Source of the DNA: Diphasiastrum complanatum
Lineage: Eukaryota; Streptophyta; Lycopodiopsida; Lycopodiales; Lycopodiaceae
Length of the DNA: 64,000 nucleotides
NCBI GenBank assembly: GCA_029204225.1
Contig: CM055097.1
Span: 67,428,972-67,492,971, forward strand
Direction: 5' to 3'
Within the stretch, counting starts at the first letter, position 1; the number at the start of each line of letters is the position of its first letter. Made by a program: the position numbers and the translations under genes. This document shows positions 48,569 through 58,954 of this stretch, piece by piece. Below the pieces are notes generated by a model. That model was not told where the DNA came from. It searched no databases and was given only the letters and a program-made list of their open reading frames with translations.

Positions 48569-48752
48569 GTATCTCCCACCAAAACTGGTAACGGTCCCAC
48601 GACACCTGCGAGATGCAGTTACTGGGGACTTTTATTAGCTTCGCGCCGAATCTTTATTAAATGGTACTGCACCTTCTCCATAAACTTGAGGCGGGCAGTA
48701 TTAAAATCCAAATTATGGGGCAGAAAACAACGATGGGCTCCTGCAATCCACC
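48569..48752 (-). mobile_element. 3' internal stub of gypsy family A
   Basis: Reverse complement of 24972-25149, including the polypurine tract and the end of the extra ORF. It stops abruptly at about 48752 in unrelated DNA. Confidence 0.8.
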
Positions 48753-49486
48753 CATGGCATGACTATGCACATCCTTGCTAATGCCACAAAAAACCTTGTG
48801 GATGCTCCTGAACATGCCACAATCTATCTCCATGTCAAATACCTGCAGATGAAACTTTGTTGTCACAAGGTCAGAAGCGTCAATAGGAAGTCTTTGAGAG
48901 TTTCATCTCATGTTTGCTAGATTAGTTTATTATATTCCTCTATATTAGACTCATGTTTATAGGAGGCAACTTTACTTAGGACATTACAGGTTCAGTGATA
49001 TCAAAATTCTGTAGCTTCTAGTCGCATTTACTGGAGGAGTGAGTATCTGTGATAAAAAATCTTGCAGATGGATAAGAATGTAGCAAATGGTATGTCTCAC
49101 CGGCCTCTTTGAAGATTTCCTGGAGACTTTTAGTTTTACAGAACCAGACTTAAGCTCATATGGAAAAAGCAATGTGTTGGAAGGATTGATATTATCTGTC
49201 AAGCTTCTTTGAAATTTTCCTTTAAACTCTATGCTAAATTTAGGAGAAGGTCCAGTAGATCTTGAGTGACTGTGTAGAGGAAATGGTAAAAAACCCCTTT
49301 TGCCTGGTTAAATTCAGGAGCTCGACTACATTAAGTCACACAAATAAAGAGAAAAAAGAAAAAACTATAACAATTTCTATAGATATTTTTCTAAATGATG
49401 CATATTGTGAGCGTGTGAGTATGTGAAGAAAAAAATGAGCCCTTGCAAGAAAGAGATCTTCGTTGCCCTCTTCTTGTTCATCTAGA
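48753..49486. other. Unclassified; one possible exon
   Basis: On the minus strand 49196-49090 could be an exon: GACAG acceptor, readable NINPSNTLLFPYELKSGSVK, and CCG/GTGAGA as donor. There is nothing to join it to. Otherwise nothing is recognised. Confidence 0.3.
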
Positions 49487-49634
49487 CTTTAAGAAGCTGA
49501 AGCAGAGTCCACATCGTCTTCGTCCACCTCATTAACTTTCTCTACTATGATGATTTTGTCTGGATCCTCCTCCTGCTGCTGCTCTTCTGGGATAGCTTGC
49601 TCGAGAGTATGGCTATCATCCTCTGCAGAAGGCA
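49487..49634 (-). CDS. Candidate last exon of a host gene, acidic C-terminus
   Basis: On the minus strand TTGCCTTCTGCAG/AGGATGATAG is a good splice acceptor, followed by an open phase reading DDSHTLEQAIPEEQQQEEDP and DKIIIVEKVNEVDEDDVDSA, ending SAS and TAA. The composition (Glu/Gln/Asp) is typical of a disordered acidic tail, and codon use is not repeat-like. I do not recognise the protein and found no upstream exon with certainty. CpG-rich DNA at 50040-50290 could be its promoter or first exon. Confidence 0.35.
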
Positions 49635-51200
49635 AGTGAAGGGAGCAAGGAGTTATTCCTCAACAACAAAGCAACAGTTGCGGCTGCCAGAAACCTTCAT
49701 AGACAACACTCATTAACACGATCAATCATCCAAATTAGAGCAAACCTCCATGAAATCCTCAACAATGCGAGCGATGACAAGAAATCAGTCCAAAATCTAA
49801 ATGAAAACCAAACTTATCCACTCAGCCAAACAATGATCCGAGAATAACGAAACCTATAGTAATCCTCACAAAATCGTACAAATGAAAGCGACGATGCTGC
49901 AAGGCGGAGATGATATTGAGTGACTCTTGATGGATTGATCAATGCACCGAAGGAAAAAACGCTCTCATTGTCAACACTACCATCACAGACACTGCAAAGA
50001 AGCCTCACTGCCCATCCTCCTCCTTCCTTCCTTCCTTCACCAGATCACCAAAACAATGCTCTCCCTCGCTCGATCGATCGCCCTCTCTCGATGCTCGCCC
50101 AAAAGAGAGAAATAGAACGATCGTGCTCGATGCATCACCAAGTGGGCGGGCATTTTGAATGTCAGAAGGGGGAAAGAATGGGGGCATCCCGGGCAGGTGC
50201 CCCCCATCACAATGCACGGGCAGCTCGATGGGTAGCATGAAAGCACGAGAAGATTTTGGGGAGCTCACGCTGCCCGTGAGAGCGTGACGGGCATTGTGAG
50301 CTACCCAGAAACCACTTTTCTTTTAGAATATATAGATGTTTAGAAATTCTATTAGAGTAGAATAATCTAGAATGTTTAGCTTCTAGACTTTTCTAATTTT
50401 TTTTAAAATAGAGAGTAGGATCTACTTTTTGAAACACACTCCTAAGAGAGAGAGTAAATGTAGAGAGGAGAAATTTTTCTGTGTGCAGTCTATTAAGAGA
50501 ACTAACAGTTCTTGAGTGGAGAATGATCAAAACTGAATGGAGAAAAATTCATATCAGTTAATCGCTCTACAGAAGCTATAGGCTTCATTTAGATGCTCAG
50601 TACATTTGAGTTTCTCTCACGTTCTTCTATTTTCTTTGTATTTTCAAGAAAATGAAGATTTCTTTCATGAAATCCATCGTACATTGAATATCTAATGTTT
50701 CTGTTTGATTCATTTCATAAGTACTATCCTAATGGTATGTAAATGACATTCAAACATCAATACTTATCTCACATGAATGAAAATCAATATCAGTGTACTT
50801 TTTACAAGACTTTGTGAAGGATTTCACATTTTTATCCTTAATTTTTTTATGAATGATCCAGAACAAGTTTTGTAAAGTGGAGATGGGGCAATTTCTACTC
50901 TACTAGGACTGTTTTGAGTCACACAGGTCATGCCACGTGTCAGTATGATACTTGTCCAACGTGGATAAGCTAATACATAAACAAAAAACTGACCAAAAGT
51001 TAGTACATAGTATTCTGAAGTGTTTTTATGATTAAAATTACATCTGAATCTTCATTCAATAATTTCAAATTTATATTTGACAACTGTTACGTGTCGTTAG
51101 ACTATTGTTTGATTGATAATTTCATAGACTATAAAATAGTCTATCACATATTCTCCTTGATAAATTCTTAACATCATTTGCATAGAATGAAAAAATATGC
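49635..51200. other. Spacer with a CpG-rich patch
   Basis: 50040-50290 is GC- and CpG-richer (CGATCGATCGCCC, GGGCATCCCGGGCAGG) and contains related words in both orientations (CACAATGCACGGGCAG, TGACGGGCATTGTGAG). The rest is AT-rich and unclassified. CACGTG at about 50934 is isolated. Confidence 0.4.
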
Positions 51201-51209
51201 ACTCAACAT

Positions 51210-51215
51210 TTTATT
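51210..51215 (-). terminator. Polyadenylation signal AATAAA
   Basis: On the minus strand CAATAAAATG lies about 45 bases after the stop codon of the exon at 51257-51392, the usual distance for a plant polyadenylation signal. Confidence 0.45.
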
Positions 51216-51256
51216 GAAATTAAACTAATTTACATCACAAAAATAAAAAATTACAA

Positions 51257-51392
51257 AAAAACAAAGATTAAGATTTGACAATTGGGTGCATCCCACAGGA
51301 TGCCATATAAGCTTTAAGACCGACATATCCGGATTCATAGCCTTTCTTGTATGCTTCACCGGTCATGTGACTTTCAAAATCACCTACATTAA
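51257..51392 (-). CDS. Candidate last exon of an unknown gene
   Basis: After TTTGTTTAATGTAG (acceptor) the frame reads GDFESHMTGEAYKKGYESGY, VGLKAYMASCGMHP and IVKS, then TAA. Acceptor, open frame, stop and AATAAA are in the right order and spacing. It probably belongs with the ORF at 51457-51690. No family recognised. Confidence 0.45.
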
Positions 51393-51456
51393 ACAAAAAG
51401 TTAGCAATAGAAATACACAATTAAAAACTATAGTAAAAAAGCTTGCACGTTAAAAA

Positions 51457-51690
51457 TTAGGCCTCTAGATCGCCCCTTCCTCCCGATCCCATAGGGCTTT
51501 TTCCATGTTTGGCAATCTTTTTGGTGGCGGCTTTGCGTTCTTGCTCGTATTTCTCGGGATTGTTTTGCAACAAATCTCCTTTCACCTTCCTCCAATCTTG
51601 TTTGGAGCAGCATCCAAGCTTTGAGGGATTCCTAGGATTCTTCAAAGTTGTTCTCATCATTTGCCTTTTATTTCTAATCCAAAGGTACAT
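51457..51690 (-). CDS. Unknown 77-codon ORF, basic, upstream exon candidate
   Basis: ATG at 51690 opens MYLWIRNKRQMMRTTLKNPR, then NPSKLGCCSKQDWRKVKGDL, LQNNPEKYEQERKAATKKIA and KHGKSPMGSGGRGDLEA, stop. The Arg/Lys-rich text with PEKYEQERKAA is faintly like the region before the conserved SRGGY/GTKSFAR motif in plant En/Spm (Ptta) transposases. That likeness is weak and I do not rely on it. The copia D LTR begins only 49 bp upstream of the ATG, so the insertion has cut the 5' part off. A clean splice donor to the next exon was not found. Confidence 0.4.
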   Translation of the reverse strand: MYLWIRNKRQMMRTTLKNPRNPSKLGCCSKQDWRKVKGDLLQNNPEKYEQERKAATKKIAKHGKSPMGSGGRGDLEA

Positions 51691-51738
51691 CGTATTTAAA
51701 GCCCAAATCCTACTAAACGTATTGGATTTAGAATAGTG

Positions 51739-52064
51739 TGAAAGTACCGCACTTTAGGACCATAAATGGATCTACAAAAGATCCACAAGAGTGATTGGAT
51801 GCTTGCTTAACAATCTATCAAAAAACTAGACACAAAAAAGTTGATCTAGATTGGCAATTTGACAAACAACAAGCATTAACAATCAAAAGCATTGATCAAC
51901 ATTGAAATCCGAGCCCACACGTGTGTACTATAGGATATAGTACGGCCTTCAAGCTGAGAAACAAGTAGAAATTGATTTGGTTGCATTTGGATCACAAAAA
52001 CTCAATGTACATAGTGAACTAGCTTGAGATTGTCAATGAGCTCCAAAAAATTTCTATCTTCTCA
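51739..52064 (-). repeat. 3' LTR of copia D (326 bp)
   Basis: On the minus strand TGAGAAGATAGAAATTTTTT...GGTACTTTCA. A copy of the same length lies at 55981-56306 on the plus strand. It carries one perfect CACGTG at 51918-51923 in ACACGTGTGT. Confidence 0.85.
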
Positions 52065-52975
52065 CTATGAGAGCTTGGAATACATAGCAAATTCGACTTC
52101 CTTCTTAAAGTTAGGTGGATTTCTAGCATGTAATAAGGAAGTTAACTCACTCTTCATTGAGGACTCCCTTGGAACTCTCATGCTTTGAGGCTGATCCTCA
52201 AGATATTCCTCCTTTTGATGCTCCTCCTCAATGCAAGCAAGATCACACTTTTCCAAGATCTCCTCTTGAGTGATCTCCTCCTTTGCCAAGCTCATTCTTT
52301 CAAAAGCAACACTAGATTCCAACTTAAACAATCTTCCATGTTTTAATCCCTTTGCAATGCAAACATCATTATTCAAGATGAAACAAGCACCATGCTTAAA
52401 GTGGACATCCAAACCACTTTCTAAGAGTAGACCAACACTAAGCATATTCTTGGTGATTGATGGTACATAAAGGACATTTTCTAGATCCATGCATTTTGAG
52501 GATTCTAGACACAAAGAGATGGTGCCAACACCATCTATCCTACACTCTTCATCATTTGCAGTAAAGAAAAACTTTTTAGCATCATTGAAAGAGTGTAAGG
52601 TTGAGAAAAAGTCCTTTTCACAAGACATGTAGGAGCTAGCCCCATTGTCGATCCACCAACTGTCTCTTGAATTGCTACTACTTGTTGGTGAGGATGTAGG
52701 TGCCATCAAGAATACATTTACTTCATCCTCCTCCCCCTCCTCTGCAAGGTTTCCTTGTTTGTCCTCCTCCACCTGTGCTCTTAGCCTCTTGTAGCATTCA
52801 AATGCATAATGCAACTTCTTTCCACAAAAGAAGCATTTCTGCTTTGACTTGTCCTTTGAGCTTGATGCATCATCCTCTTCTTTGGCCTCCTTTGGATGCT
52901 TCTTCTTTCCATTGGTCTTCTTTTTGCCCTTGAATGAGAAATTGGCTTTCTCATCACCATCCTGCAAAGTCTTCT
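52065..52975 (-). pseudogene. copia D gag end and protease joined to a pol stub
   Basis: A 300-codon uninterrupted frame: a basic stretch, the CCHC zinc knuckle CFFCGKKLHYAFEC, an acidic linker, the protease motif WWIDNGASSYMSCEKDFF, CRIDGVGTISLCL and VLYVPSITKNMLSVGLL, and GLKHGRLFKLESSVAF. It then jumps to a linker-like piece (EDQPQSMRVPRESS) and to the last residues before the LTR (NPPNFKKEVEFAMYSKLS). All of integrase, RT and RNase H are missing, yet the frame stays open to the LTR. Gag N-terminus and 5' LTR are cut off near 52975. The open frame suggests the deleted form may itself have moved as a non-autonomous element. Confidence 0.85.
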
Positions 52976-54980
52976 GCTTTCAAACCTTCACCAAAATCAC
53001 TCGATTGAGAATTCATTATTTCAATTTGAGCTAATTTAATATAATATTCGTCATGTCCTAAATTGCCATTAAGTATCATAAACTTGCAATTCGAATATGC
53101 TAGTACTGTAAGCCAAAATTCTTGACAATCTTGTCAATTTTATTTCATCCATGTAGATGCACGCATGCCTATCTCAACTAATTTAAAGACCACACAACAG
53201 TCAATGTTTGAAGCTTTCAGTTTGAACTCTTGTCCAAGATGAGTGATGATATCACTCAATATTTCTTTCAAGATGGTAGGATCAAAATCAAACAATCAGT
53301 CATATGCTCAATTGATTGATTGCCCACTCAATCACTCATTTGATTAATTAATACTCAGATCGAGTTAGTTAGTGATAAATCTCTTTGGATTGGCCTAGCG
53401 TGCCATGGTATCTCACAATGAGCAATCAAAATGAAGTTCTACCGATAGTGTGAGGCATCTCGATGTCTAGATTCAGAGTAACTCTCAATTTCAATCTATT
53501 ATTTGTGACAAGGTTAGTCGCAATCTTGCAATATACTTTGGGAGTAGTTCGTCTTCGACAATTATATGTATCATTACATGGTCAACTTGTTTGATACTTC
53601 CAGTCTTAGGACAACTAGGATCAACATATTCTACTTCTACATTTGATTATAAAGGGTACGTCTCGTTTGTGAATCCTAGTACGTGGATGGTTCCTATGGT
53701 CACAATTCTATCATAGTCATTGTTGGCATTATTATAATGAGCTAGAAAGATATTCTCATTACCAAAGGTATGTTCACTCTATAATTAGTCTCTTCCACTC
53801 TACAATTAGTCTCTTCAGGGTCCTTAATCATTTGGCTAAAGTTATTTGAGTGTGATTCAAGGGCAGGTAATTAAGATGATTGTGAAATCAGATCCGTCTC
53901 TCTTGAATTATGCATTTGCCCTTTCTATATATGGTTGTTGTGTATGCAAGATGATGTTCCTCATTCAATTCCACTCATTTAGCTATGCAAGTGACACTTG
54001 GATTCGCTCACAATTGTATAAGAAAAGTCTAGGTCCATTCTCATTCATATGACTATCGCAGTTGATTAATACCCGATGCAAATCTATAGTTTTATCGATT
54101 ATAGAGTCAATCACTTGATATAATACTCAATTATTTGGTTAATTGATAGATTATCAAGTAGGACGATTATATGTATGATCGAGGGATTGCTCGATAAAGT
54201 GATCAAAACAATGTCAGTCAATCATATTCTCGACGACCATTAATCAACATTTTTATTACAATTGTAAATGATATTTTAATAAATTAGTATGACTTTATAT
54301 AAGGTTATATAGGTCACACACCAACAACTAGAAAAAATATCATACAGGTCACATATCACTAAGCTTAAGGTCCTCAATATATCATAAATACTATTGATCA
54401 TGGATCTAAATGACCCCCTATGCAACCACCATTTAGGAGGTCACATGACAAAAAATCATGTTTTCAATTTGACCATATAATTATGTCATAATTATCTATG
54501 ACACCTAGAACTTTAACAAATCTAGATTTTCATGACATCATCGATTTGATATGATATTGTGTCATAAAATCTCTAAAGATTTGTCAAATTAGTTGTTTAA
54601 TAAAAACATGTACTATCATTATATCTCATGATTTTGTCTTTTATGTCAAATCTCAAAAAAAATAAAATTATAAAAATATAAGATTTGTAAAAATTAGTTT
54701 TGTAAAAATTAAATACTATCATAATGACCCATGATTTTATCTTATATGTTCAATCATATCAAAAAAAACATTTTTTTGTTTTTTTTTAAAAATGTTTTGG
54801 GTCAAATTTCACAAAAAAATTTGCTCACAAAGTCTGGAACAAATCATGATTTTCATGACATTTGAAGCAAGCCCATGTGGTCCCCCTTCTCACGTGTGAG
54901 AATGCAAAAAAAATTTCGCGTGGATAGAGCGTGGATCATCCACGTGTAGATACCTGTCGCGGGAATGATCCACATGAAAC
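52976..54980. other. Unclassified AT-rich DNA
   Basis: No domain found on either strand. 54230-54860 is very AT-rich with repeated ATCATGATTTT-like words. Near 54888 TCACGTGTGA occurs in the same context as in copia LTRs, and GGATCATCCACGTG follows at 54931. Confidence 0.4.
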
Positions 54981-55014
54981 TTGAATGCCAATAAAACCAG
55001 ATTTGGGCATCCAT

Positions 55015-55265
55015 TCTATTCCTCTTTCGTTAGTGTTGCTTCTCTATTGTTCTTCTTCTTGCTCTTGCTTGTGCTCAAGCTATTGCTCTCACTCTATTGC
55101 TTGCATTTGCTCTCTTGCTCTCATTGCTTTTTCTCTCTTATTTGCTCTTGCTCTATTGTTTGCAAGATTAGTCTATTGCTTGTTCTATCTCCTTCGTTTT
55201 TTTTCTTGCTTATTCTTTTGATCCTCCGCTCTCCACTACTCTCTCACTCTCCACCACTTTCAATA
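55015..55265. repeat. Pyrimidine-rich imperfect repeats (TTGCTCTC type)
   Basis: Words such as TTGCTCTCACTC, TTGCTCTCTTGCTCTC and TTGCTCTTGCTC follow one another just upstream of the ATG at 55268. A comparable pyrimidine-rich leader lies between primer site and body of gypsy F (about 60830-60960, minus). Confidence 0.6.
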
Positions 55266-55267
55266 GA

Positions 55268-55612
55268 ATGTCGTCTAGTGGAAGATCGAGTGGAAGGCCA
55301 TCAAGCAAAAGACCTTGTGAGGACCCCGAACAATATACACAAGATTGGTATGAAAATCTCTCTCTTGTGTTATCCTCTTCGGGTGAATCATCTAGAGGTA
55401 GACCTTCCATGGATGCACCTTCCCAAGAATCTTGTAGTGTCTATTATCATCTTAATCCCAAGGGGGGTGTAATCAAAGATCGAAGGGGCAATGTAGTCAT
55501 TGCTCGTTTGCGTGATTCAGTTGCCTTATATTTTGGAAAGGATTACGTGACCGATTGGTCCTCCCAATCATTGGAAGATAAAAATAATGTAGTAGCAACT
55601 TTCTATTTGTGA
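55268..55612 (+). CDS. Unknown 114-codon ORF
   Basis: ATG at 55268 opens MSSSGRSSGRPSSKRPCEDP, then YTQDWYENLSLVLSSSGESS and a more ordered part (VYYHLNPKGGVIKDRRGNVV, ARLRDSVALYFGKDYVTDW), stop at 55612. The Ser/Gly/Arg-rich start is likely disordered. Its place behind a long CT-rich leader resembles the first gene of a retroelement, but I cannot assign a family. Confidence 0.35.
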   Translation: MSSSGRSSGRPSSKRPCEDPEQYTQDWYENLSLVLSSSGESSRGRPSMDAPSQESCSVYYHLNPKGGVIKDRRGNVVIARLRDSVALYFGKDYVTDWSSQSLEDKNNVVATFYL

Positions 55613-55904
55613 AGAATTGCCAAAAAATGGCAAATCTAGCTTGATCAAAAGCCATGAAGAATAGTGTAAATTTTGTACATAATTGGGTTCCACACATGTA
55701 TGGCTAAAATTCCACATGGCAACCCACTCCTAATGTAGGTTAGGTCAAGTCAAGAGAGTTGGTCATGTCTATTTGGTGGTCATTCCTACTCTATAGGACC
55801 TACACCGAAGTTTAAGGTGAAAATTTGACCAACTAGCTACCTACCAAGCATAACTCTAGGATCTAGGCTAGGGTTTCATTTTAGGGCAATAAGAGTGAGT
55901 TAAC
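55613..55904. other. Unclassified DNA
   Basis: No feature found. It joins copia internal sequence at about 55905. Confidence 0.5.
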
Positions 55905-55980
55905 TTCCTTATTACATGCTAGAAATCCATCTAAGTTCAAGAAGGAAGTCGAATTTGCTATGTATTCCAAGCTCTCATAG
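55905..55980 (+). mobile_element. copia 3' internal end, before a shared LTR
   Basis: It reads SELTSLLHARNPSKFKKEVE, FAMYSKLS, stop, almost the same as the end of copia D before its 3' LTR. Thus the LTR that follows is flanked on its left by the 3' end of one element. Confidence 0.75.
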
Positions 55981-56306
55981 TGAGAAGATAGAAAATTTTT
56001 GGAGCTCATTGGCAATCTCAAGCTAGTTCACTATGTATAGTGAGTTTTTGTGATCCAAATGAGACCAAATAAATTTCTACTTGTTTCTCAGCTTGAAGGC
56101 CGTACTACAGCCTGTAGTACATATGTGTGGGCCCAGATTTCAATGCTGGTCAATGCTTTTGATTGTTAATGCTTGTTGTTTGTCAAATTGCCAATCTAGA
56201 TCAACTTTTTTGTGTCAAGTGTTTTGATAGATTGTTAAGCAAGGATCCAATCACTCTTGTGGATCTTTTGTAGATCCATTTATGGTCCTAAAGTATAGTA
56301 CTTTCA
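55981..56306 (+). repeat. LTR shared by two copia units (326 bp)
   Basis: TGAGAAGATAGAAAATTTTT...AGTACTTTCA, the same length and family as 51739-52064 in the opposite orientation. It has element 3' end on the left and primer site plus gag on the right. The CACGTG of copia D is changed to CATATG here. Confidence 0.85.
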
Positions 56307-56308
56307 GA

Positions 56309-56321
56309 TGGTATCAGATCC
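56309..56321 (+). promoter_or_regulatory. Primer binding site, tRNA-Met, decayed
   Basis: TGGTATCAGATCC differs at one position from TGGTATCAGAGCC and lies two bases inside the LTR end. Confidence 0.75.
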
Positions 56322-57079
56322 AAGTACAAAAGCATAAGCCATTGATCTATTGCAAATCCATTTTTAGCAAGTTTTGATGCTCTTGATTTTGGTGAGGATT
56401 GATCCCAAACTTGGTAGGGGTCCAAATCCATATTGTCCACATGTGTAGGCACCTCTGAACCTGCATTTAATGCATGGTATTTATTTGGTCCAAAGGAATT
56501 CAATTTGTGAGCTTTTGATATAATTTTTGGTGGAAATCTTAGAGTAAGCTACCAAGGTTGAGTGCCATTGATTAGATTTGACTTAGTGTCATGAGATATA
56601 ATTAATCTAGGCTGAAATCAGGTCATCCAAGCTTGTTTTACAGGTCTTGAAAGTACATCACAAAGTGTAAGACAGATCTTGTCATGTTATTGTCCAAAAA
56701 TAGCCAAAATTGGCAAGATTTGATTGTAAGTAGATTTCACATCATCTTATCTTCATTCCAACTCTGTGAAGGAGTGCTAGAACTGAGAATATAAGTCCAT
56801 TTGTTGGATTAGAAATCTAATTTGAGTGAAACACTACAAGAGAGAGAACTTAGTGAGTTTCTAGAGACAATCAAATCCATTTCTTGGCAAGATTTATTTG
56901 AAAGTAGTTCTCACTTCATTTCATATTCATTCCAGCTTTGTGAGAGGGTGATAGAATTATGATTATAAGTCCATTTGTTGGATTAGAAATCAAATTTGAG
57001 TGAAACACTGCAAGTGTGAGACCTTTGTGAGTTTCAAGTCAATCAAATCTATTTCTTGTTTGTAGAAGTCACTAGTAAG
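56322..57079 (+). other. Leader of copia E
   Basis: Untranslated. It contains an imperfect internal duplication of about 180 bp (near 56740-56880 and 56910-57030) sharing ATATAAGTCCATTTGTTGGA or close variants. Confidence 0.55.
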
Positions 57080-57716
57080 ATGGCATCTGCTGGAGCATAC
57101 CTTCTAGAAGCTAGTGAAAGATTGAAATCTACAAATTATGCTATTTGGAAGGTTAGGATGGAGTCACTTTTGGTGCTCCAAGACCTTTATGAGTTTCTGA
57201 TTGAGGATGCAGATGAACCTCTAGGTGCACAAGAATTAGTGAGATACGAAAAGAGATCTAGGCTAGCACTTCATTATGTGAAAATGAATGTGAGCAACGA
57301 CCTTTTGAGAGAAGTATCATCATGTAAAAGTGCTAAAGGGGCTTGTGAGTCTTTAAAATCAATCGATGAATCTAGTAACACTTCGAGGGTTCTCATGCTT
57401 AGAAATTAGATTTTGCAAAGCATGAAAAGAAGTGAGGAGAGTGCAAATGATTATGTACTCAAAATCAAGTCTCTAAATAGGGAGTTGGCTTCCATTGGAG
57501 AGAAGATTCATGATGGAGAGCTTGTACAAATTGTTCTTAAAATCTAGGAGATGACTTTGTAAATTTGGTCCAAAGTTTTGCCATCCAAGACACTTTGCCA
57601 ACTATAGAAAAACTTCAAAGTGTATTAGTGGCTGAAGAGTGTAGGATGCTCCATGCAAAATCTAGGATGAGACATAAGCAAGACTTAACCCTAGAAAGCA
57701 GGAAAGAGAGAGATTA
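57080..57716 (+). pseudogene. copia E gag
   Basis: ATG at 57080 opens MASAGAYLLEASERLKSTNY. The UBN2-type gag domain follows: AIWKVRMESLLVLQDLYEFL, LALHYVKMNVSNDLLREVSS, SLKSIDESSNTSRVLMLRN. There is a TAG at 57407-57409, then ILQSMKRSEESANDYVLKI, and after a frameshift at about 57545 VQSFAIQDTLPTIEKLQSV. Homology ends near 57716 before any zinc knuckle, so the element is cut there. Best relative in the window is the gag of copia C. Confidence 0.85.
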
Positions 57717-58041
57717 AGGAGACTAAAGAGAGAGATCAATATCATCAACTAAGTAACCAATGACATAGATTCCCTACTTATAGCCTAGAGGAAGCCCTAA
57801 AAAGAAGCTTCTAGTGGCTAGGGCCTAACTGGGAGGGATAATAGTGCGCCCTCCAAGAAGGCCCACACTCTCCAGTAATATGTCCAAATGTTCCGATAAT
57901 GAATAATAAGGCCCAAGGCCAACCATATAGTCTAAGTGTCAATAATGAATAAAAAAAAGCCCAAGGCCTGCTTATGCATAAAGTAAAATAAATGTAAATG
58001 GACGTGGCGAATGTAATGAGCTGAGTCCATAACTCTCCCTG
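57717..58041. other. Unclassified DNA
   Basis: Text such as AATGAATAATAAGGCCCAAGGCC is repeated imperfectly at 57898 and 57943. No gene seen. Confidence 0.45.
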
Positions 58042-58608
58042 ATGCAAAAGACCCAACCACCGAAAAGAAACTGGACCAATCGGCAGCAAGCTCTGGTGCA
58101 TCAACAACTAGAGCAATATCTGATGTAGAGGAATCAACAAGTGCAAGAAGAGCATGAGCCTGAGCACGAGCCTGATCCGCAAGTGATGGTGTATGATAAA
58201 AGACATCAATATGTTCCCCTGTGGCCTCCTCGACAGGACAATCATCCCACTAAACCAAAAATTGAATCTATCGGCAACGTCGACTATGGTAAAGGCGAAC
58301 CTGGTGAATGGCAGCTGGTAAGAAAGGGAACAACTCAAGATCAACATCGTGCCGACGAAGGGAACATCTCGGCCGTGTCATCTGAAATCAAGCAATATGG
58401 AATAACCATGAATGCCAAGGAACCAGAAGAAGATCAAGCAGCAACCAGGAATACCAAGGTATCTGTAATGCCCAAGATAGTAGATGATCATCCCTCTTGG
58501 AGAAATCGTGTCGAATCTGATTCGCCATTGTATTTAGGTGCGTCAATCCGAGAAAGTCTTCTCTCTAACTTGGGCGGTGGATGGGATGGTCCTGCCATGT
58601 CGATCTGA
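58042..58608 (+). pseudogene. Unknown ORF, Gln/Glu-rich head, one stop
   Basis: From ATG at 58042 (MQKTQPPKRNWTNRQQALVH) a single frame runs to TGA at 58608 with one TAG at 58126. The head is Gln-rich and helical, followed by an EHEPEHEPDPQ repeat, a charged middle (DYGKGEPGEWQLVRKG) and a tail ending LGGGWDGPAMSI. I recognise no family. The frame is 189 codons, and unlike its surroundings it is not AT-rich. Confidence 0.4.
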
Positions 58609-58954
58609 ACAGATTATTACAAGACCAGACAAATGGTTTGGGTGGATGGATGAGGGCAAAGGTCTCTCCCTAGTCTATGGCTTCCATCTAGGTCATGTCT
58701 AAGGCCGAGATATGCCTATGGCTTGTTCCGACTAGACGTGGCAAGATTATTTTGCCGATGGTTGGTGAGTAATAGCCGAAGTGATGTAATAATAGGTTAG
58801 ATCGGTCGCGTAGGATGTATACCAAATAATGGTTTAGTGGATGACGCTAGGTTTTCGATTGATATCGCCTTGAACGAATTTGAATTTTGGTTTTTTTTTT
58901 TTTTTTTTTAAGAATATATATGTATACCTCCTCTAGTACTTGTGGCTGACGAGA

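Larger units (their letters stand above)
44950..48752. repeat. Right arm of the large inverted repeat
   Basis: About 44950-46375 is the reverse complement of 28225-29749, and 47158-48752 that of 24972-26592. At 44945-44954 ATGTC/CAAAG is the uninterrupted counterpart of the copia C insertion point. Between the blocks lie a chromovirus tail and its LTR start instead of the DNA found on the left. Confidence 0.8.

Noticed and set aside
48984-49202. Possible exon (NINPSNTLLFPYELKSGSVK)
   Set aside because: Splice-like borders are present, but there is no partner exon, no family and no clear gene order with the exon at 49.5 kb; mentioned only in the spacer entry.
54985-55472. Leu/Ser-rich hydrophobic ORFs before 55268
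   Set aside because: They translate the imperfect TTGCTCTC repeats and are not membrane proteins.
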